A DNA stretch of 64,000 bases from Camellia lanceoleosa (taxonomy: Eukaryota > Streptophyta > Magnoliopsida > Ericales > Theaceae), in NCBI GenBank assembly GCA_025200525.1, contig CM045762.1:125307752-125371751 (forward strand), given 5' to 3'. Position numbers and translations under genes: made by a program. The notes below the pieces were generated by a model, which was given only the letters and a program-made list of their open reading frames with translations, was not told where the DNA came from and made no database searches. Below are positions 20,751-33,500 of this stretch, piece after piece. Position 1 is the stretch's first letter. Every line of letters starts with the position of its first letter.

Positions 20751-23700
20751 TTTATTCATTGTATCATGGCAGGTTTTGTAATCTATCTTTGATTTGAAAT
20801 GGTTTTTTTTTCTTTTTTTTTTTTTTTGCGACTGCATGGAAAGCGTCATAACTTTTTAACCGTAACTTGGAATCGATTACCGTCTGTGCCGTTGGATTCG
20901 TACTGCCTATATCTACCTCAGATTTGAAGTACATGGTCCAAAAGTTGAAACGGTTAACGTACAAACTCAAAAACATGACTCCACGACAGGAAATTACAAG
21001 TGACGTCAAAAATTATCATTAAAAGTAATTTCAAATTCTAGGAATTTGCAGAAAAATAGTGTAACCAAGAGAGAAATATGTTTATCTATTCACCATACAT
21101 TGCTTTACAAATGATGTGTGCCTTTTATTAGGCAAATTTGCAATGCGAACACTTGAAAAATGGGGTTGACGACTACATGAATATAATGCATGTTGTGGAA
21201 ATTCTTCAATTCCTTATACTTATACCACTGTTGGTGCCAACTACACTTGCACACCTGAACACGACAGAGCCGACATTGATTTGCAACAAAATATTCTAAT
21301 ATTAAAAACTAAATTTTGATATAGATTTTATTACTTCTCGTTTCCATGAAAATTCACTGCTTTCCAAAGTCCCTCCCACCTCCTTTTTTTTTTGGGAAAA
21401 ATTCCCTTAATATAATGCATCGTTATAAAATCTAAATGTAAGCTACACAATTATTGCCACTTGCCATGGTGACTTAACTTAAGGTTATCATCAATATGCA
21501 ATGTTATTTCTCTTTTGGTATTTTTCTATTTTCCCAAAGCAAGTGTGGGCAAATAAGAATTATTAATCTGACTCCATCACTTCTTGAGAAACACGATACT
21601 ATTGTTTTCACCATGTAGACTTGACTTGTTCAACATGCATCGCTTGTATATGATGCACGGTGTTCATACATCCCACCTTCAACAACAACTACATAAGAAA
21701 TCATTAGATCCACTATTTTTTCATAGAGATCTTGCAATGCTTGTGCTAGACAACTTTGGAAATCTATTGAAAACATAGACTAATTAATAGTGTAGGCTTG
21801 TTGCTATCTTTAGTCATGCCAACTAGGATATTAAAAGAAATCCTTAAGTAGTTCTTTTCATTGGGTCAAGGTTGGCAACTAGAGACAACCTCTAAGAACA
21901 GACATTCTCTTGCCTCTATGATTTGTGAAAAAAACCCCAATGAACCAAAGAAAAAGAAAATCAAGCACATCGCAATGGATTCAATGAGTCCCACAACCAT
22001 ATTCGTAACAATTGTTTTATCTCTCTTCTTTCATGTCCCAACTCTAGCAAATTCCACTCGGATGCCTTTGAATTCTACTCCATACAAACTAGTCAACGAA
22101 TTTTGCAACCAAACTAAGAACAAAACATTATGCGTCGAAACTTTCAAGTTGGATTCTCGACGAGGGTTGGATTCTAATGGGGTGCACGATCCATCAATTT
22201 CCCGCGTTGTGATTGCCACATAATGTGTCATTGGCTTTGCTTTCAAGATTGCATATAATGTCCCCAACCCCACCTCTTAGTAATTGCTCAAAATTTATGT
22301 TATGAGAAACAGATTATTAGTTTACAGCTCAAGCCTAATACCATACTGTGCACTTTATTTTTATTTTTATTTTTTTGGGCCATATATTTGAAATTGTCGA
22401 GGAGGAACAAAATATTTTTTTCTTGTCTTTGTTTTTAAGATGAAGGAATCAAGTTCTCAAATTCGGAAGGCTACACCCCATTGTAGCACGTTACCCTCAA
22501 TTAAATGTAGAATAAATGATGCATTTTGATAAAACTACGAAGTGTTCTTCTATTCAATCTCTGGTTTATTAATGTAGCTCATACACGATATTTTGTTTAC
22601 TAGTCTCTTTTGTTTAGAAAAAATACTAACAGAAACCTTTGTTGCAATCTTACGTGCTCTGGACATTTAAATTTTGAAGAGGTCACATGTGTCAGCAATA
22701 GATTTTGACTAGGTCATAGTTTGTTCCCATAATCTAAAAATTGATTCTAATTTTATTTTTGTTTCTTATTAATTCACCTCTGATCTTTTTATGTACTTTC
22801 CTTAATGATGGATATTATTGGCTCAAGTAATTGTTGCCATTTGATTCAACTTGTTTTCATTTCTAGCAATACAATCCATCTATTCCATGTGAACCAATAA
22901 GTTGTGAGTAAAAATGATCTCACACTTTGGTTTGGCTTTAAAAATCTTGTATAGTAATAACTAGCACAACAGATATAGCATGCATAGATGGAACAACACA
23001 AATTGTGCCATGCTGTGGTTAGATGGAATCCGTGGAACATAGGTGGAGATATTACAATATTATAAAAGATTGGGGCACATCCCGTATATTAAGACCTGAA
23101 TTAGGTGCAATCCAATTAATCAAAGAACGATATTTGTGGTCAAACTCTAATTTTCATCCTTGTTCACTTCATTTTCATCACTAGGGTCACTTGCAAACTA
23201 ATTCGCACCTTGCCCCTGGGGTAGGTTGAATTTCGTGCCTCACTAATAACTATCCATTCGGACCAGCAATCCCGCATGGCCAAGTTTTCTATCTTTCCAT
23301 ATTACATTCTGCTCAAAATTAATTACTCCCTGAATGAGTGCTAGAAATAGTAGAACAATTTTCTTCGAATGTGCTCACATGTTTGAAAAAGAGTTGAACA
23401 TGAACGAAGAAAAAAAAAAAAAATTCTTTGGGGGGTATTAAAACAAATTAAGTAAAAAAAAAAAAGGTTTAAAATTGATTGAAAGTTTGGGATAAAGAGA
23501 GGAAATGGAAAGGGATGTAAAGAAGTGACTTGAGGCTTGTTCCTCACTGATTGATGATGGGCTTCTTATGATCTTTTACAGGTCACTGTGGTAATGATGA
23601 TGTGGCCGTAGTTGGAGGTAGTTGTTTCAGATCCTTCTTTTTGGTGACAAGGAAGAAATGGGATTTTGGGAATCATGGATATTACGTCAAATCATTGGAA

Positions 23701-23866
23701 TTTATTTTGTGTTGATTGTAATTGTGATTCTTTGCTTTTTGTTGGATGTACTTCCTATTTATTTGACGGTCTCATTCACGAGTCCCCAAGACTGAATTTC
23801 TTTCTTTCACCCGTGGATGCAGGCATTGTCGAACAACGTTAATTCCATCTTTAGTGATTGTGTGAG
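20751..23866 (+). repeat. Array unit 2
   Basis: It carries the internally deleted PMEI copy 2 and is shorter than the other units by about that deletion. Many substitutions distinguish it from units 3-10. Confidence 0.9.
21975..22280 (+). pseudogene. PMEI-like copy 2, internal deletion
   Basis: It opens like the other copies (signal peptide and the first two Cys: FCNQTKNKTLC), but about 280 bp are missing after the codons for KLDS. That removes the central helices and the third and fourth Cys. The frame stays open across the junction, then stops at TAA (22221-22223), where other copies read CACATCACG. At most 82 residues would be made. Homology continues to CTCTTAG at 22280. The deletion ends share a short CGA repeat, which suggests slippage or microhomology repair. 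Confidence 0.85.
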
Positions 23867-24313
23867 TTTCTTCATGGTATCACGGTAGGTTTTGTAATCT
23901 GTGTCTTTGATCTCAATTTTTTATTTTTATTTTTTTGTACGACTTCACGGAAAGCGTCATAACTTTTTAATCGTAACTTGGAATCGATCGCCGTCTGTGC
24001 CATTGGATTCGTACCGCCTGTATCCAGTTCACTTTTGAAGTAGATGGTCCAAAAGTTGACACGACAAGAGTGATGTCAAAAATCCTCGTCAAAATTAATT
24101 TCAAATTCTAGGAATTTGTAGAAAAATGGTGTAGCCGAGAGAGAAATATGTTTATCTATTAACCATGCGTTGCTTTACGAATGGTGGGTGACTTTTTTTA
24201 GGGGAATTCGCAATGTGAACACGTGAATAATGGGGCCGACGACTACGTGAATTTAATGCATGTTGTGGAAAGTCTTCACTTCCTCATACTTATGCCACTG
24301 TTGGTGCCAACTA

Positions 24314-24340
24314 CACTTGCACACTTGCACACTTGCACAC
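24314..24340 (+). repeat. ACTTGCAC 8-bp minisatellite
   Basis: The ACTTGCAC unit is repeated about three to four times, about 0.7 kb upstream of the gene. It recurs in later units with variable copy number (27681, 31034, 34361, 37684, 41026, 44366, 47723). Units 1 and 2 have only a single or diverged copy, so it expanded after they split. Confidence 0.8.
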
Positions 24341-24993
24341 TTGATGACAGCAGAGCCGGCATTGATCCGCAACAAAATATTCCAATACTAAAAACTAAAT
24401 CTTGACATAGAATTTATTTTTTCTCGTTTCCTTAAAACTGCACTGTTTGCCAAACTCCTACGCCCTGAAAAATTCCCTCGATATAATGCATCGTTATAAA
24501 ATCTAAACGTAAAGAGGTGCATAATTATTCCCGTTTGCCACGGTGACTTAACTTAAGGTTACCAACAATATGCAATATTATTTCTCTTTTGGTATTTTTC
24601 TATTTTCCCAAAGCAAGTGTGGGAAAATAAGAATTATTAATCTGGAGCCTCACTCCATCACCTCTTGAGAAACACCATACTATTGTTTTCTCCATGTAGA
24701 CTTGGCTTGTTCAACATGCACCGCTCATATATGGTTCGCGATGTTCACCCATCCCGCCTTCAACAACTCATAAGAAATCATTAGATCCACGCTTTCTTCA
24801 TAGAGATCTTGCAATGCTTGTGCTGGACAACTTCGGAAATTCGTTGAAAACATAGAGCCAGTTAGTAGTGCATGCCTGTTGCTATCTTTAGTAATGCCAA
24901 CTAGGATATTAAAAGAAATCCTTCAAGTAGTTCTTTTCATCGTGTCAAGGCTGGCAACTAGAGACAACCACTAAAAATAGACATTTTCTTGCC

Positions 24994-25002
24994 TCTATAA
25001 TT
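24994..25002 (+). promoter_or_regulatory. TATA-like box of PMEI copy 3
   Basis: TCTATAATT about 55-60 bp before the start codon. The same sequence stands at the same distance in most units. This is a short AT match only, so the assignment is tentative. Confidence 0.4.
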
Positions 25003-25055
25003 CGGGAAAAAAACCCCCCAGTGAACCAAAGCAAAAGCCAATCAAGCACATCGCA

Positions 25056-25643
25056 ATGGATTCAATGAGTCGCACAACCATATTCGTAACCATTGCTTTA
25101 TCTCTCTTCTTTCACGTCCCAACTCCAGCAAATTCCACTCGGATGCCTTTGAATTCTACTCCATACAAACTAGTCAACGAATTTTGCAACCAGGCTAAGA
25201 ACAAAACATTCTGCGTCGAAACTTTCAAGTTGGATCCTCGAAGCGCATTAGCTCCGGATCAAGTAACCCTCGTGAAAGTCGCCATCGACTTAGGAATAAA
25301 CGACGTATCAAAACTCAAGAGTCACGTATCTCTTGTGCTTCCCAAGCGCGGTACAAACCCCACTGCAAAGCTAGCTCTTCAAAGTTGCGTATCTTCATTC
25401 GACGTGGCGTCCGAATTTTTGAGAGGCGCGCTCAAATTTGTGTCTGGCCCATACGACGAAGATTCTTATGAGACCGCAAGTGAGAACATTTTAAACGCAG
25501 GCTACTCTGTCGAAAGTTGTCAACGAGGGTTGGATTCTAAAGGGGTTCGCGATCCATCAATTTCCCGCGTCGTGACATCCACATCACGTGTCATTGGGTT
25601 TGCTTTCAGGATTACAAATAATGTCCCCACCCCCACCTCTTAG
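25056..25643 (+). CDS. PMEI/invertase-inhibitor-like secreted protein, copy 3 (intact)
   Basis: 195 residues, single exon, in the usual range for plant PMEI-domain proteins. Residues 1-26 form a signal peptide with a hydrophobic core (TIFVTIALSLFFHV), so the protein should be secreted to the wall. The mature part is mainly helical and carries the four family Cys at 44, 53, 111 and 155 (pattern C-N8-C ... SC ... SC), expected to pair 44-53 and 111-155. N-glycosylation sequons lie at 26, 33 and 49. Family members bind and block pectin methylesterase or acid invertase; sequence alone does not say which. Some relatives are pollen allergens. The start ATG has G at -3 and +4. It is the reference copy for the array. 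Confidence 0.9.
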   Translation: MDSMSRTTIFVTIALSLFFHVPTPANSTRMPLNSTPYKLVNEFCNQAKNKTFCVETFKLDPRSALAPDQVTLVKVAIDLGINDVSKLKSHVSLVLPKRGTNPTAKLALQSCVSSFDVASEFLRGALKFVSGPYDEDSYETASENILNAGYSVESCQRGLDSKGVRDPSISRVVTSTSRVIGFAFRITNNVPTPTS

Positions 25644-25873
25644 TAATCGCTCAAAATTTATGTTACGAGAAGCGAATTATTAGTTTGCAGCTCAAGCCTA
25701 ATACCATATCATGTACTTTATTTTTATTTTAACTTTTTTGGGCCGTATATTTGGAATTGTCTGGGAAGAACAAAATAATTTTGTCATGTCTTTGTTACTG
25801 TGACGAAGGAGTCAAGTTCTCAAATTTGGAAGGCTACACCCCATTGTGGCACGTTACCTTCAATTAAATGTAG

Positions 25874-25879
25874 AATAAA
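25874..25879 (+). promoter_or_regulatory. Candidate poly(A) signal of PMEI copy 3
   Basis: AATAAA about 230 bp after the stop codon. The equivalent site is AATAAG in units 6, 7 and 8, and AATAAA in units 1-4, 9. Not proven. Confidence 0.35.
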
Positions 25880-28351
25880 CGATGCATTTTGATAAAACTG
25901 CGAAGTGTTCTTCTATTCAATCTCTGGTTTATTAATGTCGCTCAAACACGATATTATGTTTACTAGTCTCTTTCGTTTGGAAAAAATACAAACATAAACC
26001 TTTGCCGCAATCTTACGTACTCCGGACATTTAAATTTTGAAGAGGTCGCACGTGTGAGCAATAGATTTTGACCAGGTCATAGTTTGTCCCCTTAATCTAA
26101 AAATTGATTTTAATTTTATTTTCGTTTCTTATTCATTTACCTCTGATCTTTTTATGTACTTCCTCTAATGATGGACATTATTGGCTCAAGTTATTGTTGC
26201 CATTTGATTCGACTTGTTTTCATTTCTTGCAATACAATCCATCTATTCCACGTGAACCAGTAAGCTGTGAGTAAAAGTGATCTCACACTTTGGTTTGGTT
26301 TTAAAAATCTTGTCTGAGCAACTAGCACTGAGATATAGCATGCATAGATGGAACAACACAAATTGTGCCATGCTGTGGTTGGATGGATTCCGTGGAACAT
26401 AGGTGGAGATATTACAATATTATAAAGGATTGGTCGCACATCCCGGATATTAAGATCTTAATTAGGCGCAATCCAATTAGTTGAAGCACGATATTTGTTG
26501 GCAAACTCTAATTTCCATCCCCATTCACTTCGTTTCGTCACTAGGGTCAATTGCAAACTTATTCGCACCTTGCCCCTAGGATAGGTTGAATTTTCTTCTT
26601 CACTGGAAACTATCCGGTCGGGCCAATAATCCTGCATGGCCAAGTTTTCGATCTTTGTACATTACATTCCGCTCAAAATTAATTGCTCCCCGAATGAGTG
26701 CTAGAAATAGCAGGACAATTTTCTCCGAATGCGCTCACATGCTTAAAAAAGAGTTGAACATGAACGGGGAAAAAAAAAAATTTTTCTTTGGGGGGTACTA
26801 AAACAAATTAAGTTTAAAAAAAAAAAAAAAAAGGATTAAGATTGATGGAAATTTTGGGATAAAGAGAGGAAATGGAAAGGGATGTTCAGCAGTGACTTTA
26901 GGCTTGTTTCTCGATGATTGGTGATGGGCTTCTTATGATTTTTTTACGTCACTGTGGTAATGATGGTGTGGCCGTAATTGGAGGTGCTTGTTTCCGATCC
27001 TTCTTTTCGGCGAGAAGGGAGAAATGGGACTTTGGGAATCATGGATATTACGTCAAATCATTGGAATTTATTTTGTGTTGATTGTAATTGTGATTCTTCC
27101 CTTTTTGGTGGATGTACGTCTTATTTATTTGACGGTCTCATTCACGAGTCCCCAAGACTGAATTTCTTTCTTTCACCCGTGGATGCAGGCGTTGTCGAAC
27201 CACGTTAATTCCTTCTTTAGTGATTGTGTGAGTTTCTTCACGGTATCACGGTAGGTTTTGTAATCTGTCTCTTTGATGTCAATTTTTTATTTTTATTTTT
27301 TTGTACGACTTCACGGAAAGCGTCATAACTTTTTAATCGTAACTTGGAATCGATCGCCGTCTGTGCCATTGGATTCGTACCGCCTGTATCCAGTTCACTT
27401 TTGAAGTAGATGGTCCAAAGGTTGACACGACAAGAGTGATGTCAAAAATCATCGTCAAAATTAATTTCAAATTCTAGGAATTTGTAGAAAAATGGTGTAG
27501 CCGAGAGAGAAATATGTTTATCTACTAACCATGCGTTGCTTTACGAATGGTGGGTGACTTTTATTAGGCGAATTCGCAATGTGAACGCGTGAAAAATGGG
27601 GCCGACGACTACGTGAATTTAATGCATGTTGTGGAAAGTCTTCACTTCCTCATACTTATGCCACTGTTGGTGCCAACTACACTTGCACACTTGCACACTT
27701 GCACTTGATGGCGAGCGGCATTGATCCGCAACAAAATATTCCAATACTAAAAACTAAATCTTGACATAGAATTTATTTTTTCTCGTTTCCTTAAAACTAC
27801 ACAGTTTGCCAAACTCCTACGCCCTGAAAAATTCCCTCGATATAATGCATCCTTATAAAATCTAAACGTAAGGTACGCAATTATTGCCGTTTGCCACGGT
27901 GACTGAACTTAAGGTTACCAACAATATGCAATATTATTTCTCTTTTGGTATTTTTCTATTTTCCCAAAGCAAGTGTGGGAAAATAAGAATTATTAATCTG
28001 GAGCCTCACTCCATCACCTCTTGAGAAACACCATACTATTGTTTTCACCATGTAGACTTGGCTTGTTCAACATGCACCACTCATATATGATGCGCGATGT
28101 TCACGCATCCCACCTTCAACAGCAACTACGCAAGAAATCATTAGATCCACGCTTTCTTCATAGAGATCTTGCAATGCTTGTCTTTGGACAACCGGAATTC
28201 GTTGAAAACATAGAGCCAGTTAGTAGTGCATGCCTGTTGCTATCTTTAGTAATGCCAACTAGGATATTAAAAGAAATCCTTCAAGTAGTTCTTTTCATCG
28301 TGTCAAGGCTGGCAACTAGAGACAACCACTAAAAATAGACATTTTCTTGCC

Positions 28352-28360
28352 TCTATAATT
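28352..28360 (+). promoter_or_regulatory. TATA-like box of PMEI copy 4
   Basis: TCTATAATT at the same offset from the start codon as in copy 3. Confidence 0.4.
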
Positions 28361-28412
28361 CGGGAAAAAAACCCCCCAGTGAACCAAAGCAAAAGCCAAT
28401 CAAGCACATATA

Positions 28413-29000
28413 ATGGATTCAATGAGTCGCACAACCATATTCGTAACCATTGCTTTATCTCTCTTCTTTCACGTCCCAACTCCAGCAAATTCCACTCGGA
28501 TGCCTTTGAATTCTACTCCATACAAACTAGTCAACGAATTATGCTACCAGGCTAAGAACAAAACATTCTGCGGCGCAACTTTCAAGGTGGATCCTCGCAG
28601 CACAATAGCTCCGCATCCAGTATCCCTCGGGAAAGTCGCCATCGACTTAGGAATAAACGACGTATCAAAACTCAAGAGTCACGTATCTCTTGTGCTTCCC
28701 AAGCGCGGTACAAACCCCACTGCAAAGCTAGCTCTTCAAAGTTGCGTATCTTCATTCGACGTGGCGTCCGAATTTTTGAGAGGCGCGCTCAAATTTGTGT
28801 CTGGCCCATACGACGAAGATTCTTATGAGACCGCAAGTGAGAACATTTTAAACGCAGGCTACTCTGTCGAAAGTTGTCAACGAGGGTTGGATTCTAAAGG
28901 GGTTCGCGATCCATCAATTTCCCGCGTCGTGACATCCACATCACGTGTCATTGGGTTTGCTTTCAGGATTACAAATAATGTCCCCACCCCCACCTCTTAG
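28413..29000 (+). CDS. PMEI/invertase-inhibitor-like secreted protein, copy 4 (open)
   Basis: 195 residues, the same length as copy 3 and identical to it at most positions. The signal peptide (1-26) and all four Cys (44, 53, 111, 155) are kept. About a dozen substitutions, nearly all transversions, are packed between codons ~43 and ~74 and change several residues (for example ELCYQ, CGATFKV, STIAPHPVSLG). The rest matches copy 3 exactly or almost so. The cluster could be real divergence, conversion from an unseen copy, or local base-call error. The codon before the start also differs (ATAATGG). The predicted role is the same as copy 3: a secreted inhibitor of a pectin methylesterase or invertase. 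Confidence 0.8.
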   Translation: MDSMSRTTIFVTIALSLFFHVPTPANSTRMPLNSTPYKLVNELCYQAKNKTFCGATFKVDPRSTIAPHPVSLGKVAIDLGINDVSKLKSHVSLVLPKRGTNPTAKLALQSCVSSFDVASEFLRGALKFVSGPYDEDSYETASENILNAGYSVESCQRGLDSKGVRDPSISRVVTSTSRVIGFAFRITNNVPTPTS

Positions 29001-29229
29001 TAATCGCTCAAAATTTATGTTACGAGAAGCGAATTATTAGTTTGCAGCTCAAGCCTAATACCATATCATGTACTTTATTTTTATTTTAACTTTTTTGGGC
29101 CGTATATTTGGAATTGTCTGGGAAGAACAAAATAATTTTGTCATGTCTTTATTCTTTGTGTGAAGAGTCAAGTTCTCAAATTTGGAAGGCTACACCCCAT
29201 TGTGGCACCTTACCTTCAATTAAATGTAG

Positions 29230-29235
29230 AATAAA
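29230..29235 (+). promoter_or_regulatory. Candidate poly(A) signal of PMEI copy 4
   Basis: AATAAA at the same offset as in unit 3. Confidence 0.35.
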
Positions 29236-30590
29236 CGACGCATTTTGATAAAACTGCGAAGTGTTCTTCTATTCAATCTCTGGTTTATTAATGTCGCTCA
29301 TACACGAAATTATGTTTACTAGTCTCTTTCGTTTGGAAAAAATACAAACATAAACCTTTGTCGCAATCTTACGTACTCCGGACATTTAAATTTTGAAGAG
29401 GTCGCACGTGTGAGCAATAGATTTTGACCAGGTCATAGTTTTGTCCCCTTAATCTAAAAATTGATTTTAATTTTATTTTCGTTTCTTATTCATTTACCTC
29501 TGATCTTTTTATGTACTTCCTCTAATGATGGACATTATTGGCTCAAGTTATTGTTGCCATTTGATTCGACTTGTTTTCATTTCTTGCAATACAATCCATC
29601 TATTCCACGTGAACCAGTAAGCTGTGAGTAAAAGTGATCTCACACTTTGGTTTGGTTTTAAAAATCTTGTACAGTAGCAACTAGCACAACAGATATAGCA
29701 TGCATAGATGGAACAACACAAATTGTGCCATGCTGTGGTTAGATGGATTCCGTGGAACATAGGTGGAGATATTACAATATTATAAAGGATTGGTGGCACA
29801 TCCCGGATATTAAGATCTTAATTAGGCGCAGTCCAATTAATTGAAGCACGATATTTGTTGGCAAACTCTAATTTCCATCCCCATTCACTTCGTTTCGTCA
29901 CTAGGGTCAATTGCAAACTTATTCGCACCTTGCCCCTAGGATAGGTTGAATTTTCTTCTTCACTGGTAACTATCCGGTCGGGCCAATAATCCTGCATGGC
30001 CAAGTTTTCGATCTTTGTACATTACATTCCGCTCAAAATTAATTGCTCCCCGAATGAGTGCTAGAAATAGCAGGACAATTTTCTCCGAATGCGCTCACAT
30101 GCTTAAAAAAGAGTTGAACATGAACGGAGAAAAAAAAAAAATTTTCTTTGGGGGTACTAAAACAAATTAAGTTTAAAAAAAAAAAAAAAGGGTTTAAGAT
30201 TGATGGAAATTTTGGGATGAAGAGAGGAAATGGAAAGGGATGTTCAGCAGTGACTTTAGGCTTGTTTCTCGATGATTGGTGACGGGCTTCTTATGATTTT
30301 TTTACGTCACTGTGGTAATGATGGCGTGGCCGTAATTGGAGGTGCTTGTTTCCGATCCTTCTTTTCGGCGAGAAGGGAGAAATGGGACTTTGGGAATCAT
30401 GGATATTACGTCAAATCATTGGAATTTATTTTGTGTTGATTGTAATTGTGATTCTTCCCTTTTTGGTGGATGTACGTCTTATTTATTTGACGGTCTCATT
30501 CACGAGTCCCCAAAGGCGAATTTCTTTCTTTCACCCGTGGATGCAGGCGTTGTCGAACCACGTTAATTCCTTCTTTAGTGATTGTGTGAG

Positions 30591-33500
30591 TTTCTTCACG
30601 GTATCACGGTAGGTTTTGTAATCTGTCTCTTTGATCTCAATTTGTTATTTTTATGTTTTTGTACGACTTCACGGAAAGCGTCATAACTTTTTAATCGTAA
30701 CTTGGAATCGATCGCCGTCTGTGCCATTGGATTCGTACCGCTTTGTATCGATTCACTTTTTGAAGTAGATGGTCCAAAGGTTGACACGACAAGAGTGATG
30801 TCAAAATCATCGTCAAAATTAATTTCAAATTCTAGGAATTTGTAGAAAAATGGTGTGGCAGAGAAATATGTTTATCTACTAACCATGCGTTGCTTCTGAA
30901 TGGTGGGTGACTTTTATTAGGCGAATTCGCAATGTGAACAGCGTGAAAAATGGGGCCGGCGACTCGTGAATTTAATGCATGTTGTGGAAAGTCTTCACTT
31001 CCTCATACTTATGCCCTTTGTTGGTGCCAACTACACTTGCACTTGCACACTTGCACACTTGATGACGGCCGAGCCGGCATTGATCCATAACAAAATATTC
31101 CAATACTAAAAACTAAATCTTGACATAGAATTTATTTTTTTCGTTTCATAAAAGCGCCTTTGTTTGCCAAACTCCTATACTGAAAAATTCCCTCGATATA
31201 ATGCATCGTTATAAAATCTAAGCGTAAAAGGTGCAATTATTGCCGTTTGCCACGGTGACTTAACTTAAGGTTACCAACAATATGCAATATTATTTCTCTT
31301 TTGGTATTTTTCTATTTTCCCAAAGCAAGTGTGGGAAAATAAAATTATTAATCTGAGCCTCACTCCATCACCTCTTGAGAAACACCATACTATTGTTTTC
31401 ACCATGTAGACTTGGCTTGTTCAACATGCACGCTCATATATGATCGCGATGTTCACGCATCCCACCTTCAACAACAACTCAAGAAATCATTAGATCCACG
31501 CTTTCTTCATAGAGATCTTGCAATGCTTGTCTTTGGACAACCGGAAATTCGTTGAAAACATAGAGCGATTAGTAGTGCATGCACTGTTGCTATCTTTAGT
31601 AATGCCAACTAGGATATTAAAAGAAATCCTTCAAGTAGTTCTTTTCATCGTGTCAAGTTTGGCAACTAGAGACAACCACTAAAATAGACATTTTCTTGCC
31701 TCTATAATTCGGAAAAAAACCCCCGATGAACCAAAGCAAAAGCCAATCAAGCACATCGCAATGGAGTCAATGAGACGCAAAAACAAATACGAAACCATTG
31801 CTTTATCACTCTTCATTCACATCCCAACTCCAGCAAATACCACTCGGATGCCTTTGAATACTACACCATACAAACTAGTCAACGAATTTTGCAACCAGGC
31901 TAAGAACAAAACATTACGCGTCGAAACTTTCAAGTTGGATCCTCGGCGCGTAGCTCCGGATGAAGTAACCCTCGTGAAAGTTGCCATCGACTTAGGAATA
32001 AGCGGCGTATCAAAACTCAAGAGTCACGTATCTCTTGTGCTTCCCAAGCACGGTACAAACCCCTTTGCAAAGCTAGCTCTTCAAAGTTGCGTATCTTCAT
32101 TCGGCGTGGCGTCCGAATTTTTGAGAGGCGCTCAAATTTGTGTCGGCCCATCTGACGAAGATTCTTATGAGACCGCAAGTGAGAACATTTTAAGCGCGAG
32201 CTACTCTGTCGAAAGTTGTCAACGAGGTTGGATTCTAAAGGGTTCGCGATCCATCAATTTCAGCGTCGTGACATCCACATCACGTGTCATTGGGTTTGCT
32301 TTCGGGATTACAAATAATGTCCCCACCCCACCTCTTAATGTCGCTCAAAATTTATGTTACGAGAAGCGAATTATTAGTTTGACTCAAGCCTAATACCATA
32401 TCATGTACTTTATTTTTATTTTAACTTTTTTGGGCGTATATTTGGAATTATGCAGGAAGAACAAAATAATTTTGTCATGTCTTTATTCTTTTGTGAAGGA
32501 GTCAAGTTCTCAAATTTGGAAGGCTACACCCCATTGTGGCACGTTACCTTCAATTAAATGTAGAATACGATACATTTTGATAAAGCTGCGAAGTGTTCTT
32601 CTATTCAATCTCGGTTTATTAATGTCGCTCAAACACGATATTATGTTTACTAGTCTCTTTCGTTTGGAAAAAATACAAACATAAACCTTTGCCGCAATCT
32701 TACGTACTCCGGACATTTAAATTTTGAAGAGGTCGCACGTGTGAGCAATAGATTTTGACCAGGTCATAGTTTGTCCCCTTAATCTAAAAATTGATTTTAA
32801 TTTTATTTTCGTTTCTTATTCATTTACCTCTGATCTTTTTATGTACTTCCTCTAATGATGGACATTATTGGCTCAAGTTATTGTTGCCATTTGATTCGAC
32901 TTGTTTTCATTTCTTGCAATACAATCCATCTATTCCACGTGAACCAGTAAGCTGTGAGTAAAAGTGATCTCACACTTTGGTTTGGTTTTAAAAATCTTGT
33001 ACAGTAGCAACTAGCACAACAGATATAGCATGCATAGATGGAACAACACAAATTGTGCCATGCTGTGGTTGGATGGATTCCGTGGAACATAGGTGGAGAT
33101 ATTACAATATTATAAAGGATTGGTCGCACATCCCGGATATTAAGACCTTAATTAGGCGCAATCCAATTAGTTGAAGCATGATATTTGTTGGCAAACTCTA
33201 ATTTCTATCCCCATTCACTTCGTTTCGTCACTAGGGTCAATTGCAAACTTATTCGCACCTTGCCCCTAGGATAGGTTGAATTTTCTTCTTCACTGGAAAC
33301 TATCCGGTCGGGCCAATAATCCTGCATGGCCAAGTTTTCGATCTTTGTACATTACATTCCGCTCAAAATTAATTGCTCCCCGAATGAGTGCTAGAAATAG
33401 CAGGACAATTTTCTCCGAATGCGCTCATATGCTTAAAAAAGAGTTGAACATGAACGGGGAAAAAAAAAAAATTTTCATTGGGGGGTACTAAAACAAATTA

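Larger units (their letters stand above)
23867..27232 (+). repeat. Array unit 3
   Basis: It carries the intact PMEI copy 3. Downstream are a candidate poly(A) signal, two A-runs near 26770-26832 and the start of the next unit. Confidence 0.9.
27233..30590 (+). repeat. Array unit 4
   Basis: It carries the open PMEI copy 4 and is nearly identical to unit 3 outside a short substitution cluster in the gene. Confidence 0.9.

Noticed and set aside
26978..27208. 76-residue ORF starting MEVLVSDPSF, recurring in units 3, 4, 5, 8 and 9
   Set aside because: It recurs because the whole unit is duplicated. Start and length are not kept in units 1, 2, 6 and 7, and there is no domain, signal peptide or independent conservation.
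28021..28332. ORF starting at a TTG upstream of each PMEI gene (RNTILLFSPC...)
   Set aside because: No ATG at the stated start, it lies in the gene's upstream region, its frame varies between units, and it has no recognisable protein features.
29548..29799. Minus-strand ~83-residue ORF (MPPILYNIV...) in most units
   Set aside because: It lies in AT-rich spacer, is broken in several units, and shows no sign of coding constraint.
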